A stretch of 64,000 bases of DNA from Candidula unifasciata (GCA_905116865.2 CAJHNH020000809.1:68501-132500); one strand, 5' to 3'. Positions 1-11,542 are shown, counted from the stretch's first letter. Translations and numbers: made by a program. Notes: generated from the letters alone by a model not told the origin.

Positions 1-140
1 TTACCATGATTCATTCCAGAACATGAAATAGAATTATTAGTTGCCATGAGTCATTTTAGAACTTGAAACAGACTTAATAATCGCCGTTAGTCATTCAAGA
101 ACGTGACACAGAGTTAATAGTTGCCCTGCCCTGCCCTGCC
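1..140. repeat. 40-bp minisatellite plus CCTGC short tandem repeat
   Basis: Three diverged 40-bp units begin at 1, 41 and 81; each has a core like GTCATT(C/T)(T/A)AGAAC followed by a TTAATAG-like end. The fourth unit runs into a perfect (CCTGC)n tract at 123-147. The array is probably cut by the window start. Confidence 0.75.
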
Positions 141-147
141 CTGCCCT

Positions 148-2484
148 GCAGCGCCTGGTTTTGGGAGTGGGGCTAAATAGCTGTGCTCCCACTTGAAGGG
201 TACTAAAGCAGTTCTTATGCTCTGATTGATAGAAAAAGCCATATCCTTCAGGTTCTCATCACTCATTTCCTTCGTATGGTCATACCTGACCCAATCTGGT
301 CCTAGTGCAATTGTCAGAGGCCAGTTCGGCTACGGGATGATCAGATATGATGATAGTGAATCATCACATATGAACAAGCTGACCCTCAGTAAAATTCAGT
401 GTGAGACCGGGCAGCTTGACCACGGAATAAACTGGGTCGAGTTAACTGGCTCAAGCCAGGTCCCACGGTTAACTTGTATTACCGCGTGTCGAGAGATGAA
501 CGCGGAAGGGGAACAAAAAAGCTTGGACAGAGCTCGCTGGGGAGAGTTGTGTGGTAGACATTGGACTGGACAAGACATAGCGCTTTGACTTGGTTAATGT
601 AGTTTAGTGACGGTTAGATTGAATAAGTGTTTGTGGTTAGTATTTTTGAGATAGGCTGTGTTTCCATTTAATGTTTCGATGAGATAGCGTAGAGTTATTG
701 TTCCTTGAATAGTAGACGTTCCACGCAGTATTTGTTGAGCAGCTAGTGAATGTGTGACACGCATTGTTAATGGCGGTAACACTGCCCAGTTACACTTAGA
801 CCATACACCTTATGTGTGTCACTGAGTCCCGCGTGGCAATAGACGACGGCTTAGTCAGCACTGATAAACTGTTAGTTTGGAATCGTGTCCTTGGGGATCC
901 ATGGGAACGGTTCGGGTTGACCAGTGAATGTAAAAGCTGCTCAACGCCGGCGTTCAGGATAAGGAATGCCAACTAGGTTGAGGTGTTACTAGCTGTATTG
1001 TTCGTTGTACATTAAAGATTATATTTGTAGTCAGCAGGTGCGTGTCTTAAGTGTGTCGTAGGGTAGTGAAGTCTGTTAGCTGGCCTACCTAGCGAGCCAT
1101 AGAAAATACATTAGTAAAGTAGGTTGCTGACAGATAATGGGTGCTATCGTCCTTAGGAGTTGAATCTGGGATACTGACATATAATAGATAGTGACAATTT
1201 ATTTACATTATTAGCTGTTGTGTGACTTGTTGCATTTATAGTTGTCTCTTCGCAAAGTCAACGCTAGGTTATATAGGTTATCGTTCTCTTAAAAATTAGA
1301 TTTAGCTATTGAATTGATTTCTTAATGTATGATGACGTCCTTGGGGTGGCTCCCTTAATTAGTGACAACATGATCGAAATAATTTCTTAATAGTAGATAA
1401 TTAGATCGAGAGTTAACATGTATAATTATAGAGGCTAGTTTGTGATCGTGTGTTACATTGCGTTGTTGTTGTATCAACTGAATGTCCCTAGAATTAATAA
1501 CTGATTGTGTTAGGAACATGTGGCGTCTTGACGAGTAGGATTAATGACAAAGACATAGTGTGCAAGCAGCATATGTATTATTTTTAGTGTGCCACGTGCT
1601 GAGTGAATGAGTGAAGAACCTACAAGCTCCAACTGAGGCCCTTCGTCCTCAGTATCATCAATTGTGAATACTGTTCATCTTACTGTTTCAAGCGGCATCA
1701 TGGATCCCAGGCTGGAGAACAGATAAGTTGTGTCTTGATTGTGGTGTTGTGCTGTGGTCTCGTTCTCTTGCCCGTGGTGTTCCACAAGGTCGTCTTTGGA
1801 ACAGCGGTGCCGTACATTATCTATCATTCTAGTCTATCCTGTTTCATCATTGATAATATTTGTGTGGGAGGTTGGCTGGGCTAGAAGTTAGTTATCCATA
1901 GGTCTGTTAAGTGCTAGGATAACGTACTTTTACATTAAGCGGTGTCAAGATCCTTGGCTCGATTTCAACTTGTTTTGATCTCGGGTCGATCATCGAAGTA
2001 CAAGCTAGTGGCGTTTTGTTAGTGAATTGTCTTGTTAATTTATCGTTGTGCTTTCTTGTCTGTAAGTGTTTACATAGTAGTTCATTATAGTTCGTTGAGT
2101 AGCGTTAGAGTTAGATTAAAACCCATCTCTCATAAGTGTTTTTGTTTGTGATTTTGTTACATATTGTGAAACCACTGATGTTATATTATCTGTATAATAC
2201 AAATTATAGATTTTTTGGGTACATACGTCATCATTTCATTTGTAAAATATTGTTAAGGAGTAAATTTCGGAAACCTTGTCCAACATTGACTGTCAATACA
2301 ATCCAAATTGTTTTTCCAAAATGCCATTATACCATTTGGAAATTTAAATTGTATTATTATTATATATTATTATACATTCTTGTTATTGTAATTTCTTTTT
2401 CTTCTTTATTGTTGTAGTGCGCATGTTATTTATTATTTTGAAAGAAAGTTCACTGTTTTGTGGTAACACTCATAACATTGCAAG
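148..2484. other. Unassigned sequence upstream of a gypsy-like gag; possible LTR/leader
   Basis: About 2.3 kb of T/G-rich + strand with no convincing coding region (the open frame at 226-588 has no recognisable motif). It directly precedes a gypsy-like gag, so part of it is probably the element's LTR and untranslated leader. I could not place LTR borders or a primer-binding site, and no second LTR copy was seen downstream. Confidence 0.3.
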
Positions 2485-3569
2485 ATGTCAAGTCTAGCTG
2501 ATTTCATTGAGCTGGCCAGACAGAATGGGTTGACAGGTGACAAAGCTCTTGAATGGGTTGACAAGAAATACGCAGACGAGAGAGAACTAAGAAAGGATCA
2601 ACAAGAAAGGCAGGATCGTGCAGACGAGAGACAATTAAGAAAGCTAGAATTAGAGGTGCAGGCTAAAGTCAAAGAGATTGAAGCGATGACCAAACAGCAA
2701 GAGTTAGCAGCTCTAGCCGAAAGGGACCGAGTCAAATTACTTATTAAGGAAAAAGAATTACAACACGCCATAGTTTTGAAGGACAAAGAAATAAGTAGTA
2801 AAGCTGAACTACAGAAAGAGAAGCTCACTGTGGAATTGAGGGTCAAAGAAATGGAAGCCGACAGAAATGTCGAAATACAGATTAGAAAGGCTGAATTGAA
2901 GGCAGCAGAACCATCCTTTAAGAAATATCAAGGTCTTATTAAATTTTTCACTCAAGGTGATTCAATTTCTGCCTGGACTCAAAACTTTGAGTACATGATT
3001 AAACATTATGATGTCCCACGTACAGAATGGTCACTCATGTATAGAAAGCATCTAGGGGGTGAACCACTGAAAGTTTTAGAAACCATCCCGGTTGAGAAAT
3101 TGGATGACTATGACTTTGTTAAAGATAGAATATTACACTTTTCTTTAGATGAAGAATCTTATAGAAATGCTTTCAGAAACATGTCACCAAAACCTGAGCA
3201 GAATTTCATTGATTACTATCTGAAGTTGAGACCACTTTTGATAAGTGTATAAGCTCCGCTAAAATTGGAAAATCATTTGACTTATTGAAAGACCTTCTAA
3301 TTAGGGATAAAGTCTTATGCAGTGTACCAACCAGCATGATGACATTCCTGATCGAACAAAGACCATCCACTGTCGAAGAGATAGAAATATCTGGAAAAGC
3401 TTACTTTAATGCTCATAAAAATGTTTTTAGCTTTGGAAAAGGCACAGAAATAAATTATGGGGCGGCTGTGCAACCTCAGTTAAGAAACAGACAGTACCAG
3501 TACGAATCACAAAGGAATTCTTACAAGAGTTATAGGAGTCAAAGACCCTACAGTGATACGGTCCAGTGA
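2485..3569 (+). pseudogene. Gag-like polyprotein of gypsy copy 1, frameshifted
   Basis: The first open frame (2485-3252, 255 residues) starts at an ATG after a long untranslated stretch. Residues about 20-145 are very rich in Lys, Glu, Arg and Gln, consistent with a long coiled coil. The next ~100 residues resemble the capsid region of gypsy-like elements, with aromatic and acidic residues around W164 and W182 and a block ending near FIDYYLKLRPL. A stop near 3250 interrupts the domain, which continues in another frame at 3285-3569. By family analogy the product would form the capsid of a cytoplasmic retrotransposon particle. The gag assignment rests on position and composition plus the zinc knuckle downstream. 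Confidence 0.65.
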
Positions 3570-4399
3570 TTACATGCCCATATTGTAAAACAGAGCATGG
3601 GAGAAAGCAGTGGTGTGAGAAAAACCCAGGGTTCAAAGAACATTTGCAGAAATGGTACAAGAGAAAAGCGGAGAAGAAAACCCAGTACAATGTACGTCGG
3701 GAATGCCGTAGCTGCCGCTCAGTGGATCATCTGCAAGAAAAATGTCCATATCACAAACAGTACCATCAGAGTGGGGCAGCAGAGACCTCAGAGAGCAGCA
3801 ACAATGACAGTGACGGTTCAGTGTCCGATGCAAACTTACCAGAGGAGGTGGATTTCACAGAGACATCCTGTCAAGTGTGCAAATCGTTCAATGAGGAATG
3901 TAAACTGACATGTGGTCATGAGATACTAGATACAGGTGCAGCCAATTCGGCGGCTAGTTTTGATGGTAAACTCAAGTTTAGTAAAGGGTTAATTAACGAC
4001 CAAGAGTGTTTGATTTTGAGAGACAGCAGCGAGAAAGTGTTAGGTATCAGAAAGAGTCTTGTAAATGACAGTGATTATACAGGTGAACATATTGTATGTC
4101 GTACATCCTCAGGTAGAAAGGAGAGATATGAATTAGCATGGGCTAATATCAGATCTGCCTGTTGTACAGGTAGAGCTAAATTTGCAGTCCTATTGAACCC
4201 AGTTGCGGATGTGATCCTTGGTAACTACAAGAATGTGAAAGATGTGTCCGAGAGTGAGGTGATCAGATGGCAAAATGAAAATTTTGCATGTAGTGTTGTG
4301 ACAAGACAACAAACAGTGAGAGAGGATAATGAGAGAGAAAGAGAGAAACAGAGAGAGAGAGAGAATGCAAACAGTTTTAACTTTTATACCGCCTACTGA
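3566..4399 (+). pseudogene. Nucleocapsid zinc knuckles and aspartic protease of gypsy copy 1
   Basis: This 277-residue frame overlaps the end of the preceding gag frame by 4 bp. Residues 47-60 form a perfect CX2CX4HX4C zinc knuckle; a second, non-canonical Cys/His cluster is at residues 4-17. The catalytic motif DTGA of a retropepsin-like protease starts at residue 122 (base 3929), and an ILG triplet typical of the C-terminal half of retroviral-type proteases follows near residue 216. The family role is nucleic-acid packaging followed by polyprotein cleavage. The frame ends at 4399 in a GAGA-rich, Arg/Glu-coding stretch that looks like slippage-prone simple sequence. Confidence 0.7.
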
Positions 4400-5066
4400 T
4401 AATAAAATGAAAAATGAATTCATCTCAAAACAGAGAGATGATATTACTTTAAATAAATGTTTTCAGCTGGTAAATTCTCCAGAGAAATCTACCAGTATAA
4501 TACGATGTGTTGAAGTATTTTCCAGCAACCCAGAACCATCTTACCCCATCCTAGGAGACACTGCATGTAACCTAGTTGATTCTCCCGAAGAACATCCCTC
4601 AGACGAACAAATTTTAACTAAGTTCTACATTAAAGGTTTAAACATTCTAAAGCAGACTGTGCTACCCAACACATGCAAACAGAAATTAGTGACATTTCCC
4701 ACTGCAAAATTAGATCTCTCAGTTGACCCCACTACTAAAATAGATGTTCTCACAATTAACAAAAGTTTGAAATGGAAAACAATTCCATTGAACAAAGGGA
4801 AACTAATTGTAAACTCTCTAAAAACTTCCACATTTGCTCAATTAACCATATTTATTTCAGTTGTTGCCACCAAAATAAAACATAAATGTATTTTCATTGG
4901 TGATTTTTTAAACTGTGTAACAACAATCAGATCAGTTGTTAAAAGAATAAAAGAATTAGGACTGACAGTCAAACTTTCTAAATTTCAAAAGGTTTTTGGG
5001 AAAATTGATCTTTTAGGGAATAAGATTTCAAAGGAAACACTTATCAGTGATCACAAAGTTATTTAA
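4329..5066 (+). pseudogene. Linker and degraded reverse transcriptase of gypsy copy 1
   Basis: This 245-residue frame overlaps the protease frame. Residues ~29-55 (around FISKQRDD) resemble the short region found just before the integrase zinc finger in gypsy elements. The zinc finger and catalytic core of an integrase are not visible. Residues ~185-240 match the RT palm/thumb: a catalytic-loop relic in which the expected aromatic-x-Asp-Asp is degraded, then a KRIKELGL-type block and an LLGNKIS block. The RT N-terminal half is deleted. If the linker is read correctly, the original order was protease, integrase, RT, RNase H. Confidence 0.5.
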
Positions 5067-5189
5067 AAAATGTTGCACCTTGAAATCCCTACAAGTAAAT
5101 AGGTATCCTGAAGCCTACTTGGGACCATCAATCACAAAAAGAAATTCATACTAAATATCTGTTAATAAACTGCATGTGCCAATACGATT

Positions 5190-5645
5190 GAGTGGAACAC
5201 AGAACTTGACCAGGCCTTCGCCAGGATCAAGACTCTATTCTCCAGCCCTCCTATTTTAAAATTGCCTAATCTAAAATTACCTTTTATCCTCAGATGTGAT
5301 GCGAGTGGAACGGCAATTACAGATTGCCTAATGCAACTGGAAGGCGATATCCTACATCCGATATGTTACATCAGTAGAAAGCTGACCCCAGAAGAGGAGA
5401 AGTACGCAACGTCGGAACAAGAATGTCTTGCAGTCGTTTTTTGCATCTCCAAACTTAAAAAGGTCTCTTTTAGGATGACCATTCTTACTTCCAACAGATA
5501 ATAAACCATTGCTGGTTATCAAAACAGGAGCGCCCAAGAATAACAGAATCGCACGTTGGGCATTGCTTCTCCAGACTTACCAGTTTGAAATAACACATAT
5601 TGAAGATGCACAGAACAACTTAGCTGACCTTCTCAGCAAACTGTA
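5190..5645 (+). pseudogene. Gypsy-type RNase H of copy 1
   Basis: Residues of the 5262-5501 frame carry the RNase H signature: a DAS triplet in FILRCDASG, then ISRKLTPEEEKYATSEQECL, the usual Ty3/gypsy block holding the second acidic residue. A frameshift near 5490 moves the rest into another frame, where IARWALLLQ and a final NNLADLLSK precede a stop at 5643-5645. The pol reading frame thus ends with RNase H. Family function: degradation of the RNA strand during reverse transcription. Confidence 0.75.
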
Positions 5646-5734
5646 AATATTTTTGTTTAAATCGCTACATTGTTACTACAGTGTAAAAACATCAGAATCC
5701 AAAATGATACCATCATGCTGAAGTTTGCAGGTAG

Positions 5735-6010
5735 CCATACCAACATACCGCACGTTACAGGTAACAGTACCTACAGACTGACTTCTTCAGATAACAGTGT
5801 CTATAGTCTGAACTCTACAGAGAATGTTACATATAAACTAAGTTCTACACATAAGAGTGCGAAGAGATGAAATCCTACAGTAATGAAATACTGACTTCTA
5901 CAGATATCAAGTATTAAAGCATTGAACTCTTAAAATTGCAAAGACTTGAATTTTACAGTCAAGAGTGCCAATATACTTAATTGGACAGTTACCAGTGCCA
6001 TCACAGATTT
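5735..6010 (+). repeat. Degenerate 30-bp tandem repeat after the RNase H stop
   Basis: About eight to nine units near 30 bp in length, each beginning ACAG (for example at 5758) and ending in a CT-rich AACTCT or GACTTCT. In the 5670-5870 frame the first units read as a 10-residue repeat of the type NSTYRLTSSD / NSVYSLNSTE. The array lies about 90 bp past the pol stop, in the element's 3' untranslated part. Confidence 0.6.
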
Positions 6011-7520
6011 CATATACAACTGTGCTTACCACCAGTGTGCAGATGCAAGTTATCATTGATTTGATGCCACATTACTCAATGATACAACTGAAAGTGCCAA
6101 TTTAAAACATTCAAGAAATGGCATTTCAATTTTTCTGTTCCAGAATGTAGACTCTATTGATAACTTATTTGGTACCATACTCAGTGGTACATCTGAAACC
6201 TTCAGTATATAAAATCCATGTAATAACATTCTGATATAACAGTTGATATTCTCCAATGGCCGGATTCAAATTAATACTGATGTGCAGTGCCGCATAAATT
6301 GACAGTTCGAAAGGAACAATTCCCAATATACTTGAAATATTTCTACATCACGTACCTCTCCTGAGAAAGATTTACCAGAAGTCAACAGAACTGTTAAGAA
6401 ATACCATATTTTGACTGTGTTGATTTCAAGACAAACCTGAACATTGAAGTATTTGGTGTTCCACTTCTGAAAATACCAAAGTATAAACTGTGTGAACATA
6501 CTTCTGGATGAACAGTTTTCAGTGGATCTGGACTTCATGCTAATCATGGATCAAGGTTCTTCAAAGTGTGTGAGAGGAATGAAAGTGAAATAAAACCGTG
6601 TGCAAGAATGTGACATATTATTACTATATGAGTTTATCCTATATTGCATACACTATGTAATATTTGTTGGGTAATGCATATATCATGGTATAATGTGTAT
6701 TAATATATATGTTACATGTAATATTTGTTTTCAAAATATATGTTATATGTCATATTTGTTATGTACTGTATTTGTTAGGTCATATGTGTTGTGCAATGTG
6801 TATGTATATGTCTTATTTGGTGTATAATATATTATTATTATATTATGTATTTAAATTTACACTTCATTTGTCATTGAAATATTTTGTTTTATAATTATAA
6901 TGTATATTTTATTTTATTTTGATTTGTAACATTTTTCACTTAATTTGAGAAATATTTCTTTTCCCGTTTCTTTTCTATTTTGTTCTCATAAGTTAAGACA
7001 CAAAAGATAACAATTCTTTTTTCTCTTCTTTTGGTTTTTCATGTTAAAGTTTAAAAAAAAAAAATTCTTAAAAAAAAAAAAAATAAACAATAGATACAAA
7101 TTTTAGTGCAATGTGTTGTTTGTTGTGAAGTCAACCACATTTGCGTTTTGATGGATGACAGTGCAACTGCCAACTTGCTGCATGAACTATGTGAATAAGT
7201 AATTATAAAGATGTAAACAAAATGTAAATGTAACTGTAATTGTAATTAGAATATAAACATGACGAATTGTAGACTATAGGTTTTAGACGGTATCTAACTG
7301 AAATTTAATTTTAGGATTTTACTTTATTTTTCCAGAACTTTGAATTTATTTTTGGAACATTGATCTTATTATTTTTTTTTTAGTAGAAAAAACTTTAAAT
7401 GAAAGAAATTAAAAACATAAAGTAGATAGTTTGGTATTTATAAAACAGATGTTGATTTTTATTTTTATTATTATTCTGAATATTCACTGAGAGTAACCAC
7501 AGATTACACTAAAAGTTGTA
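6011..7520. other. AT-rich 3' region of gypsy copy 1 or intron
   Basis: No coding signal. 6640-6900 is rich in loosely repeated ATATTTGTTATGT-type words; A-rich runs occur at 7051-7083. It may include the element's untranslated region or LTR, but no LTR ends could be fixed. Confidence 0.35.
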
Positions 7521-7524
7521 CATC

Positions 7525-7805
7525 AGGGGAAATACACTGGAGGTTTGACTTCCGTTAGCAGGAAATTGTCTCTAGCCGAGGAACGCTATCTGACTGTGTA
7601 ACAAGAGTGTCTTGCAGTGATTGTTTGTGTGACAAGACTCAAACATTATCTTCTGGGCAGACCCTTTGTCCTGAGACAGACAAACAGCCACTGTTCGTCA
7701 TAAAGTCTGGTGCCCCAAAAAACAATCCAATCGCCAGATGGGCACTAATGCTGCAAGGATTTCCAGTTCACGATCACACACATCAAGGGCAGAAGCAACA
7801 ACCTA
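7525..7805 (+). pseudogene. Second gypsy-type RNase H fragment, interrupted by a TTAA element
   Basis: The fragment shows an SRKLSLAEE block, QECLAV, KHYLLGRPF and IARWALMLQ. These are diverged counterparts of the RNase H at 5190-5645, spread over at least two frames with a stop at about 7600. It stops at a TTAA that begins the element at 7806-8789. After that element, GCCGAC at 8791 is where the matching part of the domain should resume. The copy is thus older than the TTAA-element insertion. Confidence 0.65.
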
Positions 7806-8789
7806 TTAATCTTTAAGTCCCAAGGAATGCATCACATGCTAAATTGTTTCAACAGCGTGGCCCAATCGACGTGTGACAAGTGAAGGTTTTTAATCTACCA
7901 TTGACTGGTTGTAAAATGCAGACCGCTGAATTTCAACTTCTTTTTGAGTTCTTTGTGTCTGATATCAGGCGTGCTCATTTAGAAACGTGGTTTTTGAGCC
8001 GAAAAATTTTAGATTTGCAAGATTTGCCGAGTTAATAAGTGTTTGTTTGAAAATAATATGGCCGCCAAGCAATATTCTATGTGCATGCAACATGATTTAC
8101 GGCTTTAGAAGCCTCAAATTTAAATAAAGTAGGTGTTTATTCAATTTATCCGAAGTTAGACAGATAAAGTTGCGAACTCGACGTGTTTCAGTCATTTATA
8201 GAGTCAAACTTGGATGAGGTATATGTCTAATGTGTACCTCACGCGAAGGGTACAAGGATGGAAAAGTCAGCTGGCACAAATAGAATAAAAATTAGTGAAA
8301 AGACAATTTTCTTCAGTGTCAGTTAGTTCTAGTGCTATTTCCCCTTATTATTTAGGAACAAAGCTACAAAATTACAGGCAAATTTAGTTATATATTAACT
8401 TCATTTTGTGTGAAGATGATTATTGTTTTGGGAGTCGGTTTTCTTTACCAAATAATGGTGCTCTGTTACGACGCTTCAAAAGATTCTTTGGAACAAAATC
8501 TAATGTATAGATTGAGTTTATATTTTACTTACATTACTAAGTGGTTCGTCTTTATTTGTGATTTATTTTGGATATATTTTACTAATTTTTGTGAACATAC
8601 TGTCTGTTTATTTATTAATATTTAATTACTAACACAATTATTTGTTGTAGCTTCATTCTATAATTATTCCTCAACAATACCTAGTCACTTTGATGTATAA
8701 TATGTGTTTGTTGCACTTGTGAAATAACAAAATTGCATTACCACCTCTTGGGCCTCTGATGTTAAACCCCCTGGGACTATAAGAGTTAA
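7806..8789. mobile_element. piggyBac-type (TTAA) non-autonomous DNA transposon, 984 bp
   Basis: Both ends are TTAA followed by inverted repeats of the family TTAACTCTTTGAGTCCC: the left end reads TTAATCTTTAAGTCCC, and the right end, reverse complemented, TTAACTCTTATAGTCCC. The subterminal AGGAATGCATCA (left) and CCTCTGATGTTAAACCCC (right) are shared with the 146-bp copy at 17452. No transposase is recognisable; a 71-residue open frame at 8410-8625 is hydrophobic with no known motif. TTAA flanks and short CTCTTT inverted ends are typical of the piggyBac superfamily. Confidence 0.7.
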
Positions 8790-9687
8790 GCCGACTGTAA
8801 GACTTGCTACTATTGCTAAGTTGTATCCTGAAATTGACAGTCTGGTAATTCCAGAAATTTACAGACATTGTCCATGCGAAGACAGCGGCTGTGTGAAAAG
8901 ACAGTGCCTTCAGTATTCATGTTTTCTTTAAAATGCAGGTGACTATGAATTATCTCATCTCTGAATCCTACAGCAAGTTTCATAGATCCAATTTATCCTA
9001 TGAAATCACACCACAATTGAACAATAGTCAATTACGGTTGCAGCGTATACAAGTACGGTTTTCGCTGAAGACCAGTAAACTGAACAGTCATAAAAGATTA
9101 CTGTGCATTAACATAAATCTCAAAATCATTCTAAGCACTTCTGCTGAAGAGGACTCAGGTTTGGAGTCTTGCCGGTCATCAGGGTTCATTTGACGAGACT
9201 GATGTGCTGTGTGCACATACTGGAGATCAAGAATTTGAAGTTTTCCAGTCAGCCGATGTGACAGTGTCTGCTACTTATAGATCAACAGAGGTCAAGTTGA
9301 GTAGGAGATGTAACCTGTTCTTCAGTACAGCTAGTGAGGGGAAGCTGGTGACCTATGCACTGTAACGGTCAGGTCAGCATGTAGATGCAGCTAGTGTAGG
9401 CTGTCCAAGGGAGCGCTGCTGTGTCAGTTGAGCCAGTGAAGTGAGAGTCATTCACTTCATAATTAGCCAGTGACACACATGGTTACTTCGCTTACATTAT
9501 TATATGTACAGGTTGTCTATACCCATTTGAAATTGTTACAATAAATGTGCATACATGGCAGCAACATGTTGTTGAGTTTTCCTGACATTTATGTACGCAA
9601 GTTGAGTACAACAGTTGGAGTGTGAATCATATCCTGGACACTTGGTCTTGTGCTGTTTGCCCATTAGGCAACTTTAGCACACAACAG
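8790..9687. other. Unassigned segment with short open frames
   Basis: Contains an open + strand frame from about 8791 to 8933 ending in a Cys-rich stretch (HCPCEDSGCVKRQC), an 86-residue frame at 8933-9193, and a stop-free frame without ATG at about 9138-9367. An AATAAA lies at 9539-9544. It probably continues the second gypsy remnant, but no domain is recognised. Confidence 0.3.
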
Positions 9688-10395
9688 CTGTCACTTAAAT
9701 TTTTTCCTGTCAATCACAGGCATATTGTTTTGTCACTGACATATTTTCCTTTCTTTCACTGGAACATTTTTCGATCAGTTACTAGAGTATTTTAATACCT
9801 GTCACAGAAACATTTTTCTGTCATTCACTGGAATATTTTCCTGTTGTTACTGGAATATTTTGCTGTCTACCACTGGAATATTTTCTTACTTGTCAGTGGA
9901 ATATTTCCTACTTGTCAATGGAAAATGTTCCTTTCTGTCACTGGAATATTTGCCTGTCTGTCACTGGAATATTTGTCCAACCTGTCACTTGAATATTTTC
10001 CTTTTGGCCACAAATGTTTTCCCGTCGGTCGCTGAAATGTTTTCCTGTAACTGTAATTTTTCCTACCTGCCGCTGAAAAAGGTTCCTCTCTGTCACTGGA
10101 ATATTCCCATGTCAGACACTGAAATATTTTTCTGTCTGTCTGTCACTGGAATAATTTCCTACCTGTCACTGAAATATTCTCCTGTCAGGCACTGGAATAT
10201 TTTCTACCTGTCACTGCAATATTTCTATCTGTCACTGGAATATTTTCCTACCTGTCACTAGAATGTTTTCCTATCTTTCACTAGAGTATTTCCGATCTTT
10301 CACTGGAATATTTCATATTTATGACTGAAATATTTCTATATCTGTCACTGATACATTGTTCTTTCTGTCACTGGAATGTGTTCATGTGTGTCTCT
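9688..10395 (+). repeat. 24-bp minisatellite upstream of LRP4 exon 1
   Basis: About 28 diverged units with the core TGTCACTGGAATATTTTCCT. The array ends 83 bp before the exon at 10478. Open frames across it are repeat artefacts. Confidence 0.85.
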
Positions 10396-10477
10396 GGTAT
10401 TGTATCATTTAGCATGATCATATATGTCTATGTTCTAGTCTAGCCCAGTCAGTGACTGTCCTGCTGTTATCCCACAG

Positions 10478-10588
10478 GCCACTGTGAGCAGGAAGAGTTC
10501 AGCTGTACCAGTGGTGTCTGTGTCAAGCACAGCTGGAGGTGTGATGGAGATTATGACTGTGATGATCACTCTGATGAAGCTAACTGCA
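10478..10588 (+). CDS. LRP4: LRP4 exon 1 of window: LDL-receptor class A module
   Basis: A 111-bp internal exon between a CCCACAG acceptor and a GTAAGT donor, phase 1 at both ends, the usual arrangement for one exon per LDLa module. It encodes 37 residues with all six cysteines and the calcium-cage end [10 protein letters not shown]. LDLa modules bind calcium and ligands in the extracellular part of LDL-receptor family proteins. The assignment to LRP4 comes from the chain downstream: LDLa x3, EGF, calcium-binding EGF, then a propeller whose sequence ([23 protein letters not shown]) I recognise as that of vertebrate LRP4 propeller 1. LRP4 is a type I membrane receptor that binds agrin and activates MuSK at neuromuscular synapses and modulates Wnt signalling in vertebrates. 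Flanked by minisatellites on both sides. Confidence 0.88.
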
Positions 10589-11095
10589 GTAAGTTTAGTC
10601 AGTTTTCCATTTTGTCATGGTTTTCTCCTCATTGAGCACATTTTTCTCCTCATTAAGTAATGGTTTTCTTTTTTACTCATTTAGTCATGGTTTTTTCCCT
10701 CACTGTTTTCTCCTCATTTATTTAGTTTTCTAATTTATTTGCAGTTTTCTCCTCATTTAGTCGCGGTTTTCTCATATAGTCACAGTTTTGTCCTCATTTT
10801 AGTCAGTTTTCTTATTTAGTCAGTTTTCTCATAATTTAGTCACAGTTTTTACATTATTTAGTAACAGTTAGCACCTCATCTAGTCACTATTCTCATTTTT
10901 GCATCTCACTCATTCACTTAATTGTCCTTATTTAGTCAGTTTTCTCCCCATTTAGTCACAGTTTTCTAATTTACTCAGTTTTCTCACTTAGTTAGTTTTC
11001 TCATTATTTAGGCAAGTTTATCCTCATTTATTTTTTTCTCAATTTAGTTAAAATTGTCTCTTTATTTAGTCAGTTTACTCCTCATTTATTCAGGC
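10589..11095 (+). repeat. Degenerate minisatellite starting at the exon 1 donor
   Basis: About 20 units of 21-30 bp with the core TTAGTCAGTTTTCTCCTCAT, truncated in many copies. The first unit (GTTTAGTCAGTTTTCC) begins inside the 5' splice site GTAAGTTTAGTC, with no unique intron sequence between exon and array. Confidence 0.75.
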
Positions 11096-11109
11096 AGGCA
11101 AGTACAGAA

Positions 11110-11455
11110 ATACCTAGAAAAATATTGACTCCTACTTAGGGAGTTGGGGAGTTACCGACCAAGAAAAGATACTTGGGTAAATGCCACCCTCCTGGCTTAT
11201 GATGTATATGAGGAGTTTTAGAATAAGCATCACTGCACTGGATCCAGAAGATACATATAGACAGGCTAGAATAGATATGACATTGTACACTTTTATGGAA
11301 ATGGAGGTCCGTGGATCGTCAGCTGTAAAAACATCAGACTGCTTTTTGCCTAGGCTCATGGATAACAGCATAGAGGCATTGGGTGTTGGGGAAATTTTCA
11401 TTTTTGCTGATGTTGTTTTATTCTACAGACAGGGATGATGTAATAGATTCAGTGT
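11110..11455 (+). pseudogene. Internally deleted RT fragment of the I/Nimb-type LINE (family B)
   Basis: The 11181-11438 frame shows ALDPEDTYRQARIDM, matching the ALDLEDAYNRVRYD-type block of the LINE at 32.76-36.6 kb, and VGEIFIFADVVLFYRQG, matching its FADD catalytic loop, with the second Asp changed to Val. Only a short piece separates two motifs that are much further apart in the fuller copy, so the fragment is internally deleted as well as catalytically dead. Confidence 0.65.
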
Positions 11456-11542
11456 CCAGACTAGAAAACTATATGTCGTTGTAACCACATCTCCCATGCT
11501 CCACACGTGATTTCATTGGGAAGGAAGAATCGAACCCCGCTC

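Larger units (their letters stand above)
2485..5645 (+). mobile_element. Decayed Ty3/gypsy-like LTR retrotransposon, copy 1
   Basis: Order on the + strand: gag, CCHC zinc knuckle, DTGA protease, a linker resembling the stretch before integrase, an RT remnant and gypsy-type RNase H ending in a stop. Frame breaks occur near 3240, 3560, 4390 and 5490, and most of the RT core is missing. No integrase lies downstream of RNase H, where it is found in ordinary Ty3/gypsy elements. The copy lies upstream of the LRP4 exons, probably in an intron, and cannot be functional. Confidence 0.75.

Noticed and set aside
226..588. 120-codon open frame near the window start
   Set aside because: No recognisable motif, no support from neighbours; likely chance or LTR sequence.
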